Source of the DNA: JAXHUH01 sp034211175
Lineage (GTDB): Bacteria; Actinomycetota; Acidimicrobiia; Acidimicrobiales; CAIXPF01
Length of the DNA stretch: 46,228 nucleotides
Direction of reading: 5' to 3'
Assembly: GCA_034211175.1 (NCBI GenBank)
Contig: JAXHUH010000090.1
Coordinates: 1-46,228, forward strand
The notes beneath the pieces were generated by a model. The model worked only from the letters and a program-made list of their open reading frames with translations, searched no databases and was not told the DNA's origin. Below are positions 32,830-41,983 of this stretch, one piece after another (the stretch's first letter is position 1; each line of letters opens with the position of its first letter). The position numbers were made by a program, and so were the translations under genes.

Positions 32830-33651
32830 TCAGGAGATGTCGTCGAGGAACGTCAGGGCTTGCTCGGTCCAACGTCCGAGTTCGTCCGCGGTGGTGGCGA
32901 TCGACAGGCGGGCGTCGGGCAGCAGCTCGGCGAGTTGCTCGGCCGTCGAGACCGGGTGGGCCGGGTCACCGGTCCAGGCCAGGATCAGCGTCGGGACCGC
33001 GATCGCCCGGACGGCGTCCCGGGGAGGGAGGTCGGCGGCACCGGCACCGCGTAGGACGCGGGCGAGACGCACCGGGTCGGCGGCCAGGGTGTGGCGCTCG
33101 TTGGCGGCGGCGACGTCGTCGCGGCCGGCGAACGGGTCGGGCACCGGCAGGTCCTTTGCCGAGGCCGCCATCGCCGCGACCCCGTGCGCACCTATGAGGT
33201 CGGCGATCTGGCCCCACATCCCGGCCTGGGCGGCGCGGGTCTCCCAGGCCGTCGGCGGGATGACCAGTATCAGCGCGACGATCCGCTCGGGCGCCTCGAC
33301 CGCGGCGTGCAGCGCGGTGCCAACGCCCATCGACGCGCCGGCCGCGACGTAGCGATCGATGCCGAGCGCGTCGGCCAGCGCGAGCTGGTCGAGCGCCAGG
33401 TTCCGCCAGCTGTAGTCGTCGGGCCCGTCGCTGGCCTCCGACTCGCCGTGACCGCGGGCGTCATAGCGGACGAGTCGCACGCGTTCGGCGACGGCCCCCG
33501 GGTCGAGCAACCAGTAGGGGTTGTCGTCCTCCGTCGCCCGGCTGGAGGTGAGCCCGTGGCCCCACACGACCGCGGGGTCGCCGGTCCCGCGGACCGTGCA
33601 CTCGAGCCCGACACCTCGGACGGCGACGGTCGATGTCGAGGTCTCGGCCAT
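32830..33651 (-). CDS. Alpha/beta hydrolase fold protein
   Basis: The 273-residue protein has oxyanion-hole HGLTSSRAT and the nucleophile elbow GASMGVG, with RYDARGHGESEAS at strand four. An Asp in WTGDPAHPVS fits the acid position. The usual catalytic His near the C-terminus is not evident: the expected place reads TTADELGRWTEQALTF. The only nearby His is in DPAHPV, so the triad may be altered or the protein may not be a standard hydrolase. ATG 33651 follows GAGAGGGGCAGGA. It lies immediately upstream (28 bases) of the broken methyltransferase on the same strand and could share its transcript. Substrate unknown. Confidence 0.85.
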   Translation of the reverse strand: MAETSTSTVAVRGVGLECTVRGTGDPAVVWGHGLTSSRATEDDNPYWLLDPGAVAERVRLVRYDARGHGESEASDGPDDYSWRNLALDQLALADALGIDRYVAAGASMGVGTALHAAVEAPERIVALILVIPPTAWETRAAQAGMWGQIADLIGAHGVAAMAASAKDLPVPDPFAGRDDVAAANERHTLAADPVRLARVLRGAGAADLPPRDAVRAIAVPTLILAWTGDPAHPVSTAEQLAELLPDARLSIATTADELGRWTEQALTFLDDIS

Positions 33652-33787
33652 TCCTGCCCCTCTCGGTCCCCCGGATGCGCCACACCCGATCCCCCGGTCC
33701 GGGCGGCGACGCTGGAGCGGGACCCTACGAGGGCGGGCGCCGAGCGTTCGCATCGGTTGCCGTCGGGCCGTGCACGACCGCGACCGG

Positions 33788-34813
33788 TCAGCCAGCGGCG
33801 CGGGAGGTCTCCCACAGGTCGATGCCGACGTCGACGGCATGCTCGTCGATGGCGGCCAGCTCCGCCTCGGAGAAGTCGAGGTTGCGGACCGCGGCGACGT
33901 TCTCCTCCAGCTGCTCGACGCTCGACGCGCCGATCAGCGAGGTCGTGACCCGCTCGTCCCGCAGGGTCCAGGCGATGGCCATCTGGGCCAGGGTCTGGCC
34001 CCGCTCCTGGGCGATGTCGTTGAGGGCCCGGACGTGGCCGAGCACGTCGTCGGTGATCCAGTCCTGCTTGAACGAGCCGTCCTTCGCCGCCCGTGAATCG
34101 GCCGGGATGCCGTTCAGGTACTTGGTGGTGAGCAGTCCCTGGGCCAGCGTCGAGAACGGGATGCACCCGACGCCCTGCTCACCGAGGGTCTCGAGCAGGC
34201 CACTCTCGATCCAGCGGTTGAACATCGAGTACGACGGCTGGTGGATGAACAGCGGGACGCCGTAGTCGGCCAGGATCTCCAGCGCCTCGACCGTCATCTC
34301 CGGCGAGTACGACGAGATCCCGGCGTAGAGGGCCTTGCCCTGGTGGACGACGTGGGCGAGGGCGCCCATCGTCTCCTCGAGCGGGGTCGTCGGGTCGTAC
34401 CGGTGGGAGTAGAAGACGTCGACGTAGTCGAGGCCCATCCGCTTCAGGCTCTGGTCGAGGCTGGCGATCAGGTACTTGCGGGAGCCGCCGACGCCGTAGG
34501 GGCCGGGCCACATGTCGTAGCCGGCCTTGGACGAGATGAACAGCTCGTCGCGGTGGTCGGCCAGCTCGGAGGCGAGGATCCGGCCGAACACCTCCTCGGC
34601 GTGGCCATACGGCGGGCCGTAGTTGTTGGCGAGGTCGAAGTGGCAGATGCCGAGGTCGAACGCCCGGGTCACGACGTCGCGGGAGTTGTCGTAGGGCCGG
34701 TCGCTGCCGAAGCCCTGCCACAGGCCGAGGGTCACCGCCGGTAGGTCGATCCCGCTGGCGCCACAGCGCCGGTACGGCATGTCCTCGTAGCGCTCGGTCA
34801 CGATCATCGACAT
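33788..34813 (-). CDS. gpr: Aldo/keto reductase, L-glyceraldehyde 3-phosphate reductase type
   Basis: The 341-residue product matches E. coli YghZ/Gpr closely: GLWQGFGSDRPYDNSRDVV, ICHFDLANNYGPPYGHAEE, SSKAGYDMWPGPYGVGGSRK, YLIASLDQSLKRMGLDYVDV, GKALYAGISSYSPE and YLNGIPADSRA. The AKR catalytic tetrad is Asp60, Tyr65, Lys96 and His137. It would reduce aldehydes such as L-glyceraldehyde 3-phosphate or methylglyoxal with NADPH in the cytoplasm, detoxifying reactive sugars. ATG 34813 follows AGAGGA by eight bases; ATG 34807 is an alternative. It stands 136 bases upstream of the alpha/beta hydrolase on the same strand. Confidence 0.93.
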   Translation of the reverse strand: MSMIVTERYEDMPYRRCGASGIDLPAVTLGLWQGFGSDRPYDNSRDVVTRAFDLGICHFDLANNYGPPYGHAEEVFGRILASELADHRDELFISSKAGYDMWPGPYGVGGSRKYLIASLDQSLKRMGLDYVDVFYSHRYDPTTPLEETMGALAHVVHQGKALYAGISSYSPEMTVEALEILADYGVPLFIHQPSYSMFNRWIESGLLETLGEQGVGCIPFSTLAQGLLTTKYLNGIPADSRAAKDGSFKQDWITDDVLGHVRALNDIAQERGQTLAQMAIAWTLRDERVTTSLIGASSVEQLEENVAAVRNLDFSEAELAAIDEHAVDVGIDLWETSRAAG

Positions 34814-34981
34814 CGGCGCGTCCTCTTCTTCTCGGCGATCAGGTTCTCGGCGGTCGGGCGGCCCGCGAGGGTACCCCTGCCCATCGGGGTACCGAGCCGG
34901 GCTCCGAGGTCAGGAGACCGGCAGCGGCCGATGACGAACGGCCCTGTCGGGCGCCCGGTGGGCGGCGCAGGCTGAGCGGTG

Positions 34982-35443
34982 ATGCCCCACGCTCGGACGG
35001 TTCGAACGATGCTCGGCGTCGACGGGCCCGAGATCGGTGACTGGCAGGTGGCCGACACGATCTCGGAGTGGATCGAGATCGTCGCCATCGCGGTCATCAC
35101 CGTCTCCGTCCTGGCGGCGTTCGCGTTCGGCGCCCGGGCGGTGCGCGCCCACGGCGTCGGGGACGCGGTCGAGCGGGTCAAGCAGATCGTCGGTCGCGGA
35201 CTGCTCCTCGGTCTCGACCTGCTGATCGCCGCCGACGTCATCAGGACCGTCACGCTGGAACCGATCCTCGAGAACGTTGCCGCCCTGGGCGTGCTCGTGC
35301 TCGTCCGGACGTTCCTCGCGTGGTCGCTGATGGTCGAGCTCACCGGCCGCTGGCCGTGGCAACACGGCACGGGCGCCTCGAACGAGCGTGCCTCGACCGA
35401 GGTCGGCGCGAAACGGACGCAGCCGGAACACGCCGCCGGGTGA
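34982..35443 (+). CDS. DUF1622 family membrane protein
   Basis: The product has up to 153 residues; ATG 35009 (MLGVDGPE) is a later start. Three hydrophobic segments are visible: IEIVAIAVITVSVLAAFAFG, GLLLGLDLLIAADVIRTV and NVAALGVLVLVRTFLAWSLM, followed by VELTGRWPWQ. These match DUF1622 in order, with conserved LLLGLDLLIAADVIRT and RTFL. The function is unknown. The C-terminus is hydrophilic with many charged residues and probably cytosolic. The gene is divergent from the aldo/keto reductase, with 168 bases between their starts. No ribosome site is clear. Confidence 0.87.
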   Translation: MPHARTVRTMLGVDGPEIGDWQVADTISEWIEIVAIAVITVSVLAAFAFGARAVRAHGVGDAVERVKQIVGRGLLLGLDLLIAADVIRTVTLEPILENVAALGVLVLVRTFLAWSLMVELTGRWPWQHGTGASNERASTEVGAKRTQPEHAAG

Positions 35444-35582
35444 CGCCCGCCGTTCCGGGGGACCGATCTGCCGCCGCCACGTGATCGGATGTGAGCAGTG
35501 TTCGGACTCGGCACGCCGTTCTGGCTACCGGACGGGGCGCGACGTGGCCGGAGTGGTTGCCAGTTCGGGTTCGGGTGGTGGG

Positions 35583-35897
35583 TCAGCTGCAGGCGGTGGC
35601 GAAGGCCAGGGCGTCGCAGACCTCGCGCATCCGATGAGGGCCGAGCACGCAGATGCGCTCGACCAGGTACGACTGTCGAACCGCGCGGAGGTTGTCGAGC
35701 GTGAGCACGCACTCGGCGGGCATCCCGTCGGCCTCGTCGAGCCTGACCTCGGACGGAATGCCCCGGATTGTGCGCGTTGCCGGGACGGCGAGGACCCGAT
35801 GCACCGCCGGGATCACCTCGTCCCGGCTCAGCACCAGGTAGGGACGAGGCTTCTCTTCGGGGGCCTCGTGCCACCACACCTCGCCACGGCCTACCAC
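35583..35897 (-). CDS. MazF/PemK-like endoribonuclease toxin
   Basis: GTG 35897 overlaps the antitoxin stop by seven bases, so the pair is translationally coupled. The 104-residue product has MazF features: RGEVWWHEAPEEKPRPYLVL at the N-terminus, VLAVPATRTIRGIPSEVRL (with the Arg and Thr of the active site) and ECVLTLDNLRAVRQSYLVER. MazF toxins are sequence-specific ribonucleases that cut mRNA or rRNA, and they bind their antitoxin at the dimer cleft. A C-terminal Cys (ATACS) is present. No frameshift is seen. Confidence 0.85.
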   Translation of the reverse strand: MVGRGEVWWHEAPEEKPRPYLVLSRDEVIPAVHRVLAVPATRTIRGIPSEVRLDEADGMPAECVLTLDNLRAVRQSYLVERICVLGPHRMREVCDALAFATACS

Positions 35898-36184
35898 TCG
35901 AGACCCTGCGCTTCCTCTTCGGCGTCGAGCGAACGGGCGAGCTCGCGTCCCGCAGCCTCCGTCGCCGCCTCGAGATCGCCCCACTCGTCGGGTGTGCCCT
36001 GCGGGATGGCGCGGTAGCCCTCGACGTAGCGGGCAACCTTCGCCGCCTCGCTGTGCGCGGCCAGCCACTCCTCGACCGCCTCGCGGATCAGCGCCGATCG
36101 CGACGTCCCCGTCCGGGCGGCCTCGCCGTCGAGCGCGGCGACCAGCTCGTCGGTGAGCTGCACGATCGTCTGGGTCCGGGCCAT
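35891..36184 (-). CDS. Ribbon-helix-helix antitoxin
   Basis: The 97-residue protein begins with QTIVQLTDELVAALDGEAAR and continues with TGTSRSALIREAVEEWLAAH, the ribbon-helix-helix fold that binds DNA as a dimer (beta strand TIVQL and two helices). The acidic C-terminal part (GDLEAATEAAGRELARSLDA then EEEAQGLEW) would wrap and inhibit the toxin. ATG 36184 lies inside an inverted repeat, and TATCAT sits six bases upstream; no ribosome site is present, suggesting a leaderless message. It probably represses its own operon. Confidence 0.87.
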   Translation of the reverse strand: MARTQTIVQLTDELVAALDGEAARTGTSRSALIREAVEEWLAAHSEAAKVARYVEGYRAIPQGTPDEWGDLEAATEAAGRELARSLDAEEEAQGLEW

Positions 36185-36205
36185 AGCCCAATGATAGCCC
36201 TATGG
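36181..36205 (-). promoter_or_regulatory. Toxin-antitoxin promoter/operator overlapping the start codon
   Basis: CCATAG (36181-36186) and CTATGG (36200-36205) are inverted arms, and ATAGCCC occurs directly at 36183-36189 and 36194-36200. On the minus strand TATCAT (36191-36196) fits a -10 box ending six bases before ATG 36184. Binding of ribbon-helix-helix dimers here would block the promoter and the start codon together. Confidence 0.6.
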
Positions 36206-36271
36206 TCTCGGGTGGGGCCGGGCTACCTGCGGCCGATCGACGCCGATCGGGTGATCGGCGAGGATGGCGGC

Positions 36272-36970
36272 ATGGTCGCCCGATACGACGCCGTGGCCGA
36301 CGTCTACGGGGCCGGCGAGGACCACTACGAAGGCGCGGCCGTCGCCGCGCTGTTGGCGCTGGTCGGCCCGGCACCCGGGCCACGGGCGCTCGACGTGGCG
36401 TGCGGCCATGGTCTCGTCGCCCGCGAGCTGGCCCGCCGGGGCGCGGCGGTGACCGGCATCGACGTATCGGAGCGGCTGCTGGACAAGGCCCGCGCAACCG
36501 TTGGCCCGTCGATCGAGTACGTGCTCGGCGACGCAACCGACGACGAGGTGCTCGCCGGCTGCGAGTTCGAGTTGGTCACCTCGAACTTCGGGCTGTCGGA
36601 CATCGACGACCTCGACGGGCTGTGCCACACGGTCGCCCGGGTGCTGGTGCCGGGCGGGCGGTTCGTGTTCTCGATCCTCCACCCGTGCTTCGGCGGTGGC
36701 GGCGACGTGTCGAGCTCGTGGCCGAGCGGCGGCACCTACCGGGACGAGGGCTGGTGGCGCGCCGACGGGGAGCGGTCGACGCTGCGCCAAGAGGTCGGGG
36801 CGAACCACCGGACGCTGTCGACGTACGTGAACACGCTGATCAGCCACGGCCTCGTCGTCGAGCGACTGGTCGAACCGGCGCCGGAACCGGAGTGGGCGGC
36901 GACGCGGCCCAAGGCCGCAGCGCAGCCGGTGTACCTGGTCGTCGCCTGCCGGCGAGCGCCGATCGCCTGA
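36272..36970 (+). CDS. Class I SAM-dependent methyltransferase
   Basis: ATG 36272 gives 232 residues with AGGATGG five bases upstream. Motif I is ALDVACGHGLVARELARRGA (39-58), followed by the acidic residue in VTGIDVS and VTSNFGLSDIDDLDGLC (motif IV-like region) and RVLVPGGRFVFSILHPCFGG. It is an intact, small cytoplasmic enzyme of the methyltransferase 11 type; the substrate is not shown. It is divergent from the toxin-antitoxin operon across 87 bases, so the same repeat region may also affect it. Compare the broken relative at 31945-32802. Confidence 0.88.
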   Translation: MVARYDAVADVYGAGEDHYEGAAVAALLALVGPAPGPRALDVACGHGLVARELARRGAAVTGIDVSERLLDKARATVGPSIEYVLGDATDDEVLAGCEFELVTSNFGLSDIDDLDGLCHTVARVLVPGGRFVFSILHPCFGGGGDVSSSWPSGGTYRDEGWWRADGERSTLRQEVGANHRTLSTYVNTLISHGLVVERLVEPAPEPEWAATRPKAAAQPVYLVVACRRAPIA

Positions 36971-36979
36971 CCGGTGCGC

Positions 36980-37687
36980 TCAGCCGGCGCGGCGGGCGCG
37001 TGCGGCGTCGCGCTCGGCGGCAAGGCGGCGGGTCTCCTCCGACGTCGGCGCGGTGAGGATGGCCGTGACCGTGTCGGTCAGGTAGCTGGTGAACAGCCGG
37101 TTGTCCTTGTTCGGGCCGTTGCGGGCCCGGTCGCCGATCTGGTCGACCGTGTAGGAGATCGTCGTGAACCGGCGGTGGAGGCGCACGGCGTCGTCGTCCA
37201 GCAGCGGATCGACGAGGGTGCGCCACCGGTAGACGCTGTTGCCCGGGGTCTGGAGCTTCGCCGGGTCGACCGTCGGGTTGGGCCGGTGGAACAGCTCGGC
37301 GTAGATCTGAAGGAACCGACAGCCGCTCGCGCCGTCGTCGAGCTTGGCCGCGTACGGCCGGACCAGCGCCCCGGCCAGGACCCGCAGGTCACCTGTGCCG
37401 GCCGCCTCGTAGGCGTCGAGGAGTGCGTGGCGCTGCGCCTCGACCGCCGGGAGATGGCGGTCGACGATCGCCCGGACCAGGCCGTCGCGATCACCGAAGT
37501 GGTACTGCAGCGCCGTCGTGTTGCGGGCACCCGACGTCCGGGTGATCTCGCGAAGGCTCACGCCCTCGACGCCGTCGCGGGCGAAGAGCTCCTCGGCGGC
37601 GTCGAGCAGCCGCTCGGGGGTCGAGCCCCGCGCGCCTCCACGGCGTGCGGGGCCAACGCCCCCCGTCTCGGGGTGTGGGTCGCTCAT
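36980..37687 (-). CDS. TetR family regulator of the acyl-CoA dehydrogenase operon
   Basis: The 235-residue protein has the TetR helix-turn-helix at about 22-70 (TPERLLDAAEELFARDGVEG, then VSLREITRTSGA and ALQYHFGDRDGLVRAIV) and a helical effector-binding domain. Its ATG overlaps the SDR stop by four bases (ATGA), so it is the last gene of a three-gene operon (acyl-CoA dehydrogenase, SDR, TetR). It probably represses that operon, with an acyl-CoA or related metabolite as the likely signal. A palindrome at 39808-39825, about 50 bases before the first gene, is a candidate operator. It resembles the TetR fragment at the window start. Confidence 0.9.
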   Translation of the reverse strand: MSDPHPETGGVGPARRGGARGSTPERLLDAAEELFARDGVEGVSLREITRTSGARNTTALQYHFGDRDGLVRAIVDRHLPAVEAQRHALLDAYEAAGTGDLRVLAGALVRPYAAKLDDGASGCRFLQIYAELFHRPNPTVDPAKLQTPGNSVYRWRTLVDPLLDDDAVRLHRRFTTISYTVDQIGDRARNGPNKDNRLFTSYLTDTVTAILTAPTSEETRRLAAERDAARARRAG

Positions 37688-38466
37688 CCCGGCGACCAGG
37701 CCGCGCCCCCGTCGATCTTCAGGATCGCCCCGGTCGTGTAGCTCGAGGCGGCGCTCGCCAGGTAGAGCGCTGCACCGACGACCTCGCCGGGCTCACCACC
37801 CCGCTGGAGCGGGATGGTCTCCTTGGCCCGCTGGTTGAACGCCTCGAGGTCCCACGCCTTGGAGATGTCGGTGAGGAACGGGCCGGGCATGATCGTGTTG
37901 ACCCGCACCGTCGGCCCGAACGCGTGGGCCAGCGCCAGCGTGAGCGCGTTCAGCCCGGCCTTCGCCGTCCCGTAGGGGACCTCGTTCATCGTCGGCTGGA
38001 CGGCGGCGATGCTCGACACGTTGATGATCGAGCCGCCGCGGCCGGCGGCCATGTGCTCGGCGGCCAGGGCGCTGAGCCGGAACGGGCCCTTGAGGTTCAC
38101 GCCGATGACCTTGTCGAACAGGTCCTCGGTGATCGAGCCGAGCGACTCGTAGAGCGGCGACATGCCGGCGTTGTTGACGAGCACGTCGATGTGGCCGAAC
38201 CGGTCGAGCGCAGCGGCGACCAGTGCGTCGCACTGCTCCCACCGGCCGACGTGGCAGGCCACCCCGACCGCCTCGTTGCCCGTCGCCTCGGTGATCTCGG
38301 CGGCGGTGGCGTCGCAGGCCTCCTGCTTGCGACTGGCGACCACGACGTTGGCGCCGCGCTCGGCGAACGCCAGGCCCATCTCCCGGCCGAGGCCCCGGCT
38401 GCCGCCGGTGATGACCGCGACCTTGCCGGACAGGTCGAAGAGGTCGTTGGGGGACGGCACGGTCAC
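37684..38466 (-). CDS. Short-chain dehydrogenase/reductase in acyl-CoA operon
   Basis: GTG 38466 overlaps the acyl-CoA dehydrogenase stop (GTGA), giving 260 residues. Motifs are TGGSRGLGREMGLAFAERGA (19-38), VVASRK, NNAG in VLVNNAGMSPLY, INVSSIAA, catalytic YGTAKAGLNALTL and NTIMPGPFLTDI. The Arg/Lys after the second strand suggests NADP(H). It would act on a hydroxyacyl or ketoacyl compound in the same pathway as the upstream dehydrogenase. The end SYTTGAILKIDGG is typical of the 3-ketoacyl reductase group. Confidence 0.92.
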   Translation of the reverse strand: MTVPSPNDLFDLSGKVAVITGGSRGLGREMGLAFAERGANVVVASRKQEACDATAAEITEATGNEAVGVACHVGRWEQCDALVAAALDRFGHIDVLVNNAGMSPLYESLGSITEDLFDKVIGVNLKGPFRLSALAAEHMAAGRGGSIINVSSIAAVQPTMNEVPYGTAKAGLNALTLALAHAFGPTVRVNTIMPGPFLTDISKAWDLEAFNQRAKETIPLQRGGEPGEVVGAALYLASAASSYTTGAILKIDGGAAWSPG

Positions 38467-39761
38467 AGCGAGGCGACCTCGTGCTCGATCAGGTCGGCGA
38501 GGCGGGCCCGCGCCTCTTCCCGCCGAGTCGGGAGGTGGGCCGACGGCCACAGGCTGTCGACCGGCTTGTGGTCCTTGAGGACCTGACGGGCGACGGTGAT
38601 CTTGTGGACCTCGGTCGGCCCGTCGGCGATGGCCATGACCTCCGCGGCGACCATCATCCCGCTGAACGGCATCTCGTTGGACACGCCGAGCGCGCCGTGG
38701 AGGTGCATCGCCCGCTGCACGACGTCGTGGTACACCTTCGGCATCGCCACCTTCACTGCGGCGATGTCCTTGCGCACCCGCTTGTAGTCGTTGTACTTGT
38801 CGATCAGCCACGCGGTGCGCAGCACGAGCAGGCGGAACTGCTCGATCTCGATCCAGCTGTCGGCCACCCGCTCCTGGGTCATCCCCAGCGACGCCAACGG
38901 ACCCTCACGGGTTTCGCGGGACAGGGCCCGCTCGCACATCATGTCGAAGGCCATGCGCACCTGGGCGATGGTCCGCATGGCGTGATGGATGCGACCGCCA
39001 CCGAGACGGGTCTGGGCGATCACGAACGCCTGGCCCTCACCACCGAGGACGTGATCGGCCGGGACCCTCACGTCGTTGTAGCGGATGTAGGCGTGGGTCC
39101 CTTCGCCCGGCTCCTCGGTACCGACACCGACGTTGCGGACGATCTCGACGCCGTCGGTCTCCGCGGGGATGATGAACATCGACATGCCCTGGTACGGGCT
39201 CACGTCGGGGTTCGACACCGCCATCGTGATGTAGAAGCTGGCGTAGCGGGCGTTCGAGGAGAACCACTTCTCCCCGCTGATCACCCACTCGTCGCCGTCG
39301 CGCCGGGCCGTGGTCGTGAACAGCGTCGGGTCGGCGCCGGCGTGGGGCTCGGTCATCGAGTAGCAGGACGAGATCTCGCCGTCGAGCAGCGGCTGGAGGT
39401 ACTTCGCCTTCTGCTCGTCGGTGCCGTAGTGGGCCAGGATCTCGGCGTTGCCGGAGTCGGGCGCCTGGCAGCCGAACACCGACGGCGCCCAGCGGGAGCG
39501 CCCGAGGATCTCGTTGAGCAGCGCCAGCTTCACCTGGCCGTAGCCGGGCCCGCCGAGCTCGGGGCCGAGGTGGCAGGCCCACATGCCCTGCTCACGAACC
39601 TTCGCCTGCAGCGGCCGCAGCGCGGCCATCGCCTTCTGGTCGCTCTTGTCGTACGGGTTGCCGAGCACCAGGTCGAGCGGCTCGACCTCGGTGCGGACGA
39701 ACTCGTCGACCCAGTCGAGCTTCGCCTGATACTCCGCATCGGTCTCGAAATCCCAAGCCAC
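38463..39761 (-). CDS. Acyl-CoA dehydrogenase
   Basis: GTG 39761 follows GGGGAGG by about five bases; the 432-residue product is a full-length FAD-dependent acyl-CoA dehydrogenase. Motifs: HLGPELGGPGYGQVKLALLN, CYSMTEPHAGADPTLFTTT, VISGEKWFSSNARYASFYIT, QTRLGGGRIHHAMRTIAQVR, YKRVRKDIAAVKVAMPKV and MHLHGALGVSNEMPFSGM with MAIADGPTEVHKITVARQVL. It forms the trans-2 double bond of an acyl-CoA and passes electrons to ETF. The CYSMTEP...HAG pattern is shared with the acyl-CoA dehydrogenase 10/11-like group, so long or branched chains are possible. First gene of the ACAD-SDR-TetR operon. Confidence 0.93.
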   Translation of the reverse strand: MAWDFETDAEYQAKLDWVDEFVRTEVEPLDLVLGNPYDKSDQKAMAALRPLQAKVREQGMWACHLGPELGGPGYGQVKLALLNEILGRSRWAPSVFGCQAPDSGNAEILAHYGTDEQKAKYLQPLLDGEISSCYSMTEPHAGADPTLFTTTARRDGDEWVISGEKWFSSNARYASFYITMAVSNPDVSPYQGMSMFIIPAETDGVEIVRNVGVGTEEPGEGTHAYIRYNDVRVPADHVLGGEGQAFVIAQTRLGGGRIHHAMRTIAQVRMAFDMMCERALSRETREGPLASLGMTQERVADSWIEIEQFRLLVLRTAWLIDKYNDYKRVRKDIAAVKVAMPKVYHDVVQRAMHLHGALGVSNEMPFSGMMVAAEVMAIADGPTEVHKITVARQVLKDHKPVDSLWPSAHLPTRREEARARLADLIEHEVASL

Positions 39762-39807
39762 GATGGCCTCCCCTCGGATCCCGACCAGCCTCGCGGAGCC
39801 GCGGCGA

Positions 39808-39825
39808 TTCATGCAAGTGCATCAA
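39808..39825. promoter_or_regulatory. 18-base imperfect palindrome, candidate TetR operator
   Basis: TTCATGCA (39808-39815) and TGCATCAA (39818-39825) match as an inverted repeat at 7 of 8 positions; ATGCA-AG-TGCAT is perfect. It is AT-rich for this genome and lies 47 bases before the operon start. Confidence 0.5.
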
Positions 39826-39968
39826 CGCCCCGATACGTGCTGCGACCAGGACGGGTCGGACGCCCCGGGCGGGCCGCTCGCCGGGCCGCGGACCACCTCG
39901 GCGGGCCGTTGAGGCGAACGCCTGCTCAGTCGCGTCGAAACCCGGGCCGGCGGTCGACCGCCTCCAGC

Positions 39969-39974
39969 TACCGT
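39969..39974 (+). promoter_or_regulatory. -10-like TACCGT box before the GNAT gene
   Basis: TACCGT ends eight bases before GTG 39983 without a Shine-Dalgarno sequence, consistent with a leaderless start. Confidence 0.4.
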
Positions 39975-39982
39975 CGGCCGCC

Positions 39983-40501
39983 GTGCGATGGACGATCCGC
40001 CCCGCCGAACCGGCCGATGTCGCCGAGCTCCAGCACATCGAGGTCGACGCCGGCCGGTTGTTCGCCGAGATCGGCATGGAATCGATCGCCGAGGACGACC
40101 CGCCCACCGACGCGGAGCTCCTCGCCCACATCGGGACCGGCACGGCCTGGGTCGCGGTCGACGAGGCGGGCGACCCCGTCGGTTACGCGCTGGCGTCGAC
40201 CGTCGACGACGAGGGCCACCTCGACCAGGTCAGCCTCCGGCCCCGGGCGGCGGGCCACGGCATCGGCGCCGCGCTCATCGAGGTGGTGTGCGGCTGGGCC
40301 GACGCCGAGGGCCACGACGCGGTCACCCTCACGACGTTCCGCGACGTGGCGTGGAACGGCCCCTACTACCGGCGCCTCGGCTTCGTCGACGTCGACGACG
40401 CGGCGATGGGCCCCGAACTGGCGGCCGTGCGACGAGGCGAGACCGACGCCGGGCTCGATGTCGCACCCCGGATCGCGATGCGCCGGAGCCCGGCCCGGTA
40501 G
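39983..40501 (+). CDS. GNAT family N-acetyltransferase
   Basis: The 172-residue product is one GNAT domain: WTIRPAEPADVAELQHIEVD, GTAWVAVDEAGDPVGYALAS (strands beta 2-4), HLDQVSLRPRAAGHGIGAAL (acetyl-CoA loop) and PYYRRLGFVDVDD. It would transfer acetyl from acetyl-CoA to a small amine or protein N-terminus in the cytoplasm; the substrate is unknown. GTG 39983 follows the -10-like box at proper spacing. It is divergent from the acyl-CoA dehydrogenase operon across 221 bases and followed by a separate acyl-CoA dehydrogenase with its own promoter. Confidence 0.9.
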   Translation: MRWTIRPAEPADVAELQHIEVDAGRLFAEIGMESIAEDDPPTDAELLAHIGTGTAWVAVDEAGDPVGYALASTVDDEGHLDQVSLRPRAAGHGIGAALIEVVCGWADAEGHDAVTLTTFRDVAWNGPYYRRLGFVDVDDAAMGPELAAVRRGETDAGLDVAPRIAMRRSPAR

Positions 40502-40571
40502 GCGGGGACCCGGGAGCCGACCGCGGTTCAGGCGCCGATGGCATCGGGCCGGGCCGGGGGCGGGCGCGGTT

Positions 40572-40602
40572 TTGCGATGCCGAGGGAAGCCGGGTCTACT
40601 CT
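40572..40602 (+). promoter_or_regulatory. Possible -35/-10 promoter of the second acyl-CoA dehydrogenase
   Basis: TTGCGA (40572-40577) and TACTCT (40597-40602) are separated by 19 bases. The ATG at 40638 lies 35 bases on, with GAAGG as ribosome site, so this gene has a normal leader unlike several neighbours. Confidence 0.4.
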
Positions 40603-40637
40603 GCCGCGGCAAACGGTCGGACGACGAAGGCGACTCC

Positions 40638-41933
<1,296 letters not shown>

Positions 41934-41947
41934 GCGCGAGGGGCGCG

Positions 41948-41978
41948 ACGGACCCGCCGGCCGAGCCGGCGGGTCCGT
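41948..41978. terminator. Perfect hairpin terminator between convergent genes
   Basis: CGGACCCGCCGGC (41949-41961) and GCCGGCGGGTCCG (41965-41977) form a 13-base stem, extended by A-T, with a three-base loop and TT after it. It can serve the acyl-CoA dehydrogenase and the convergent CHAP gene. Confidence 0.8.
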
Positions 41979-41983
41979 TCGCC

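Noticed and set aside
31654..33054. A plus-strand 466-codon frame containing the 16-residue ERSSTGAAGERGSAQA repeat
   Set aside because: It covers the antisense of DUF2237, the methyltransferase and the hydrolase; the peptide repeat is only the other reading of the 48-base unit.
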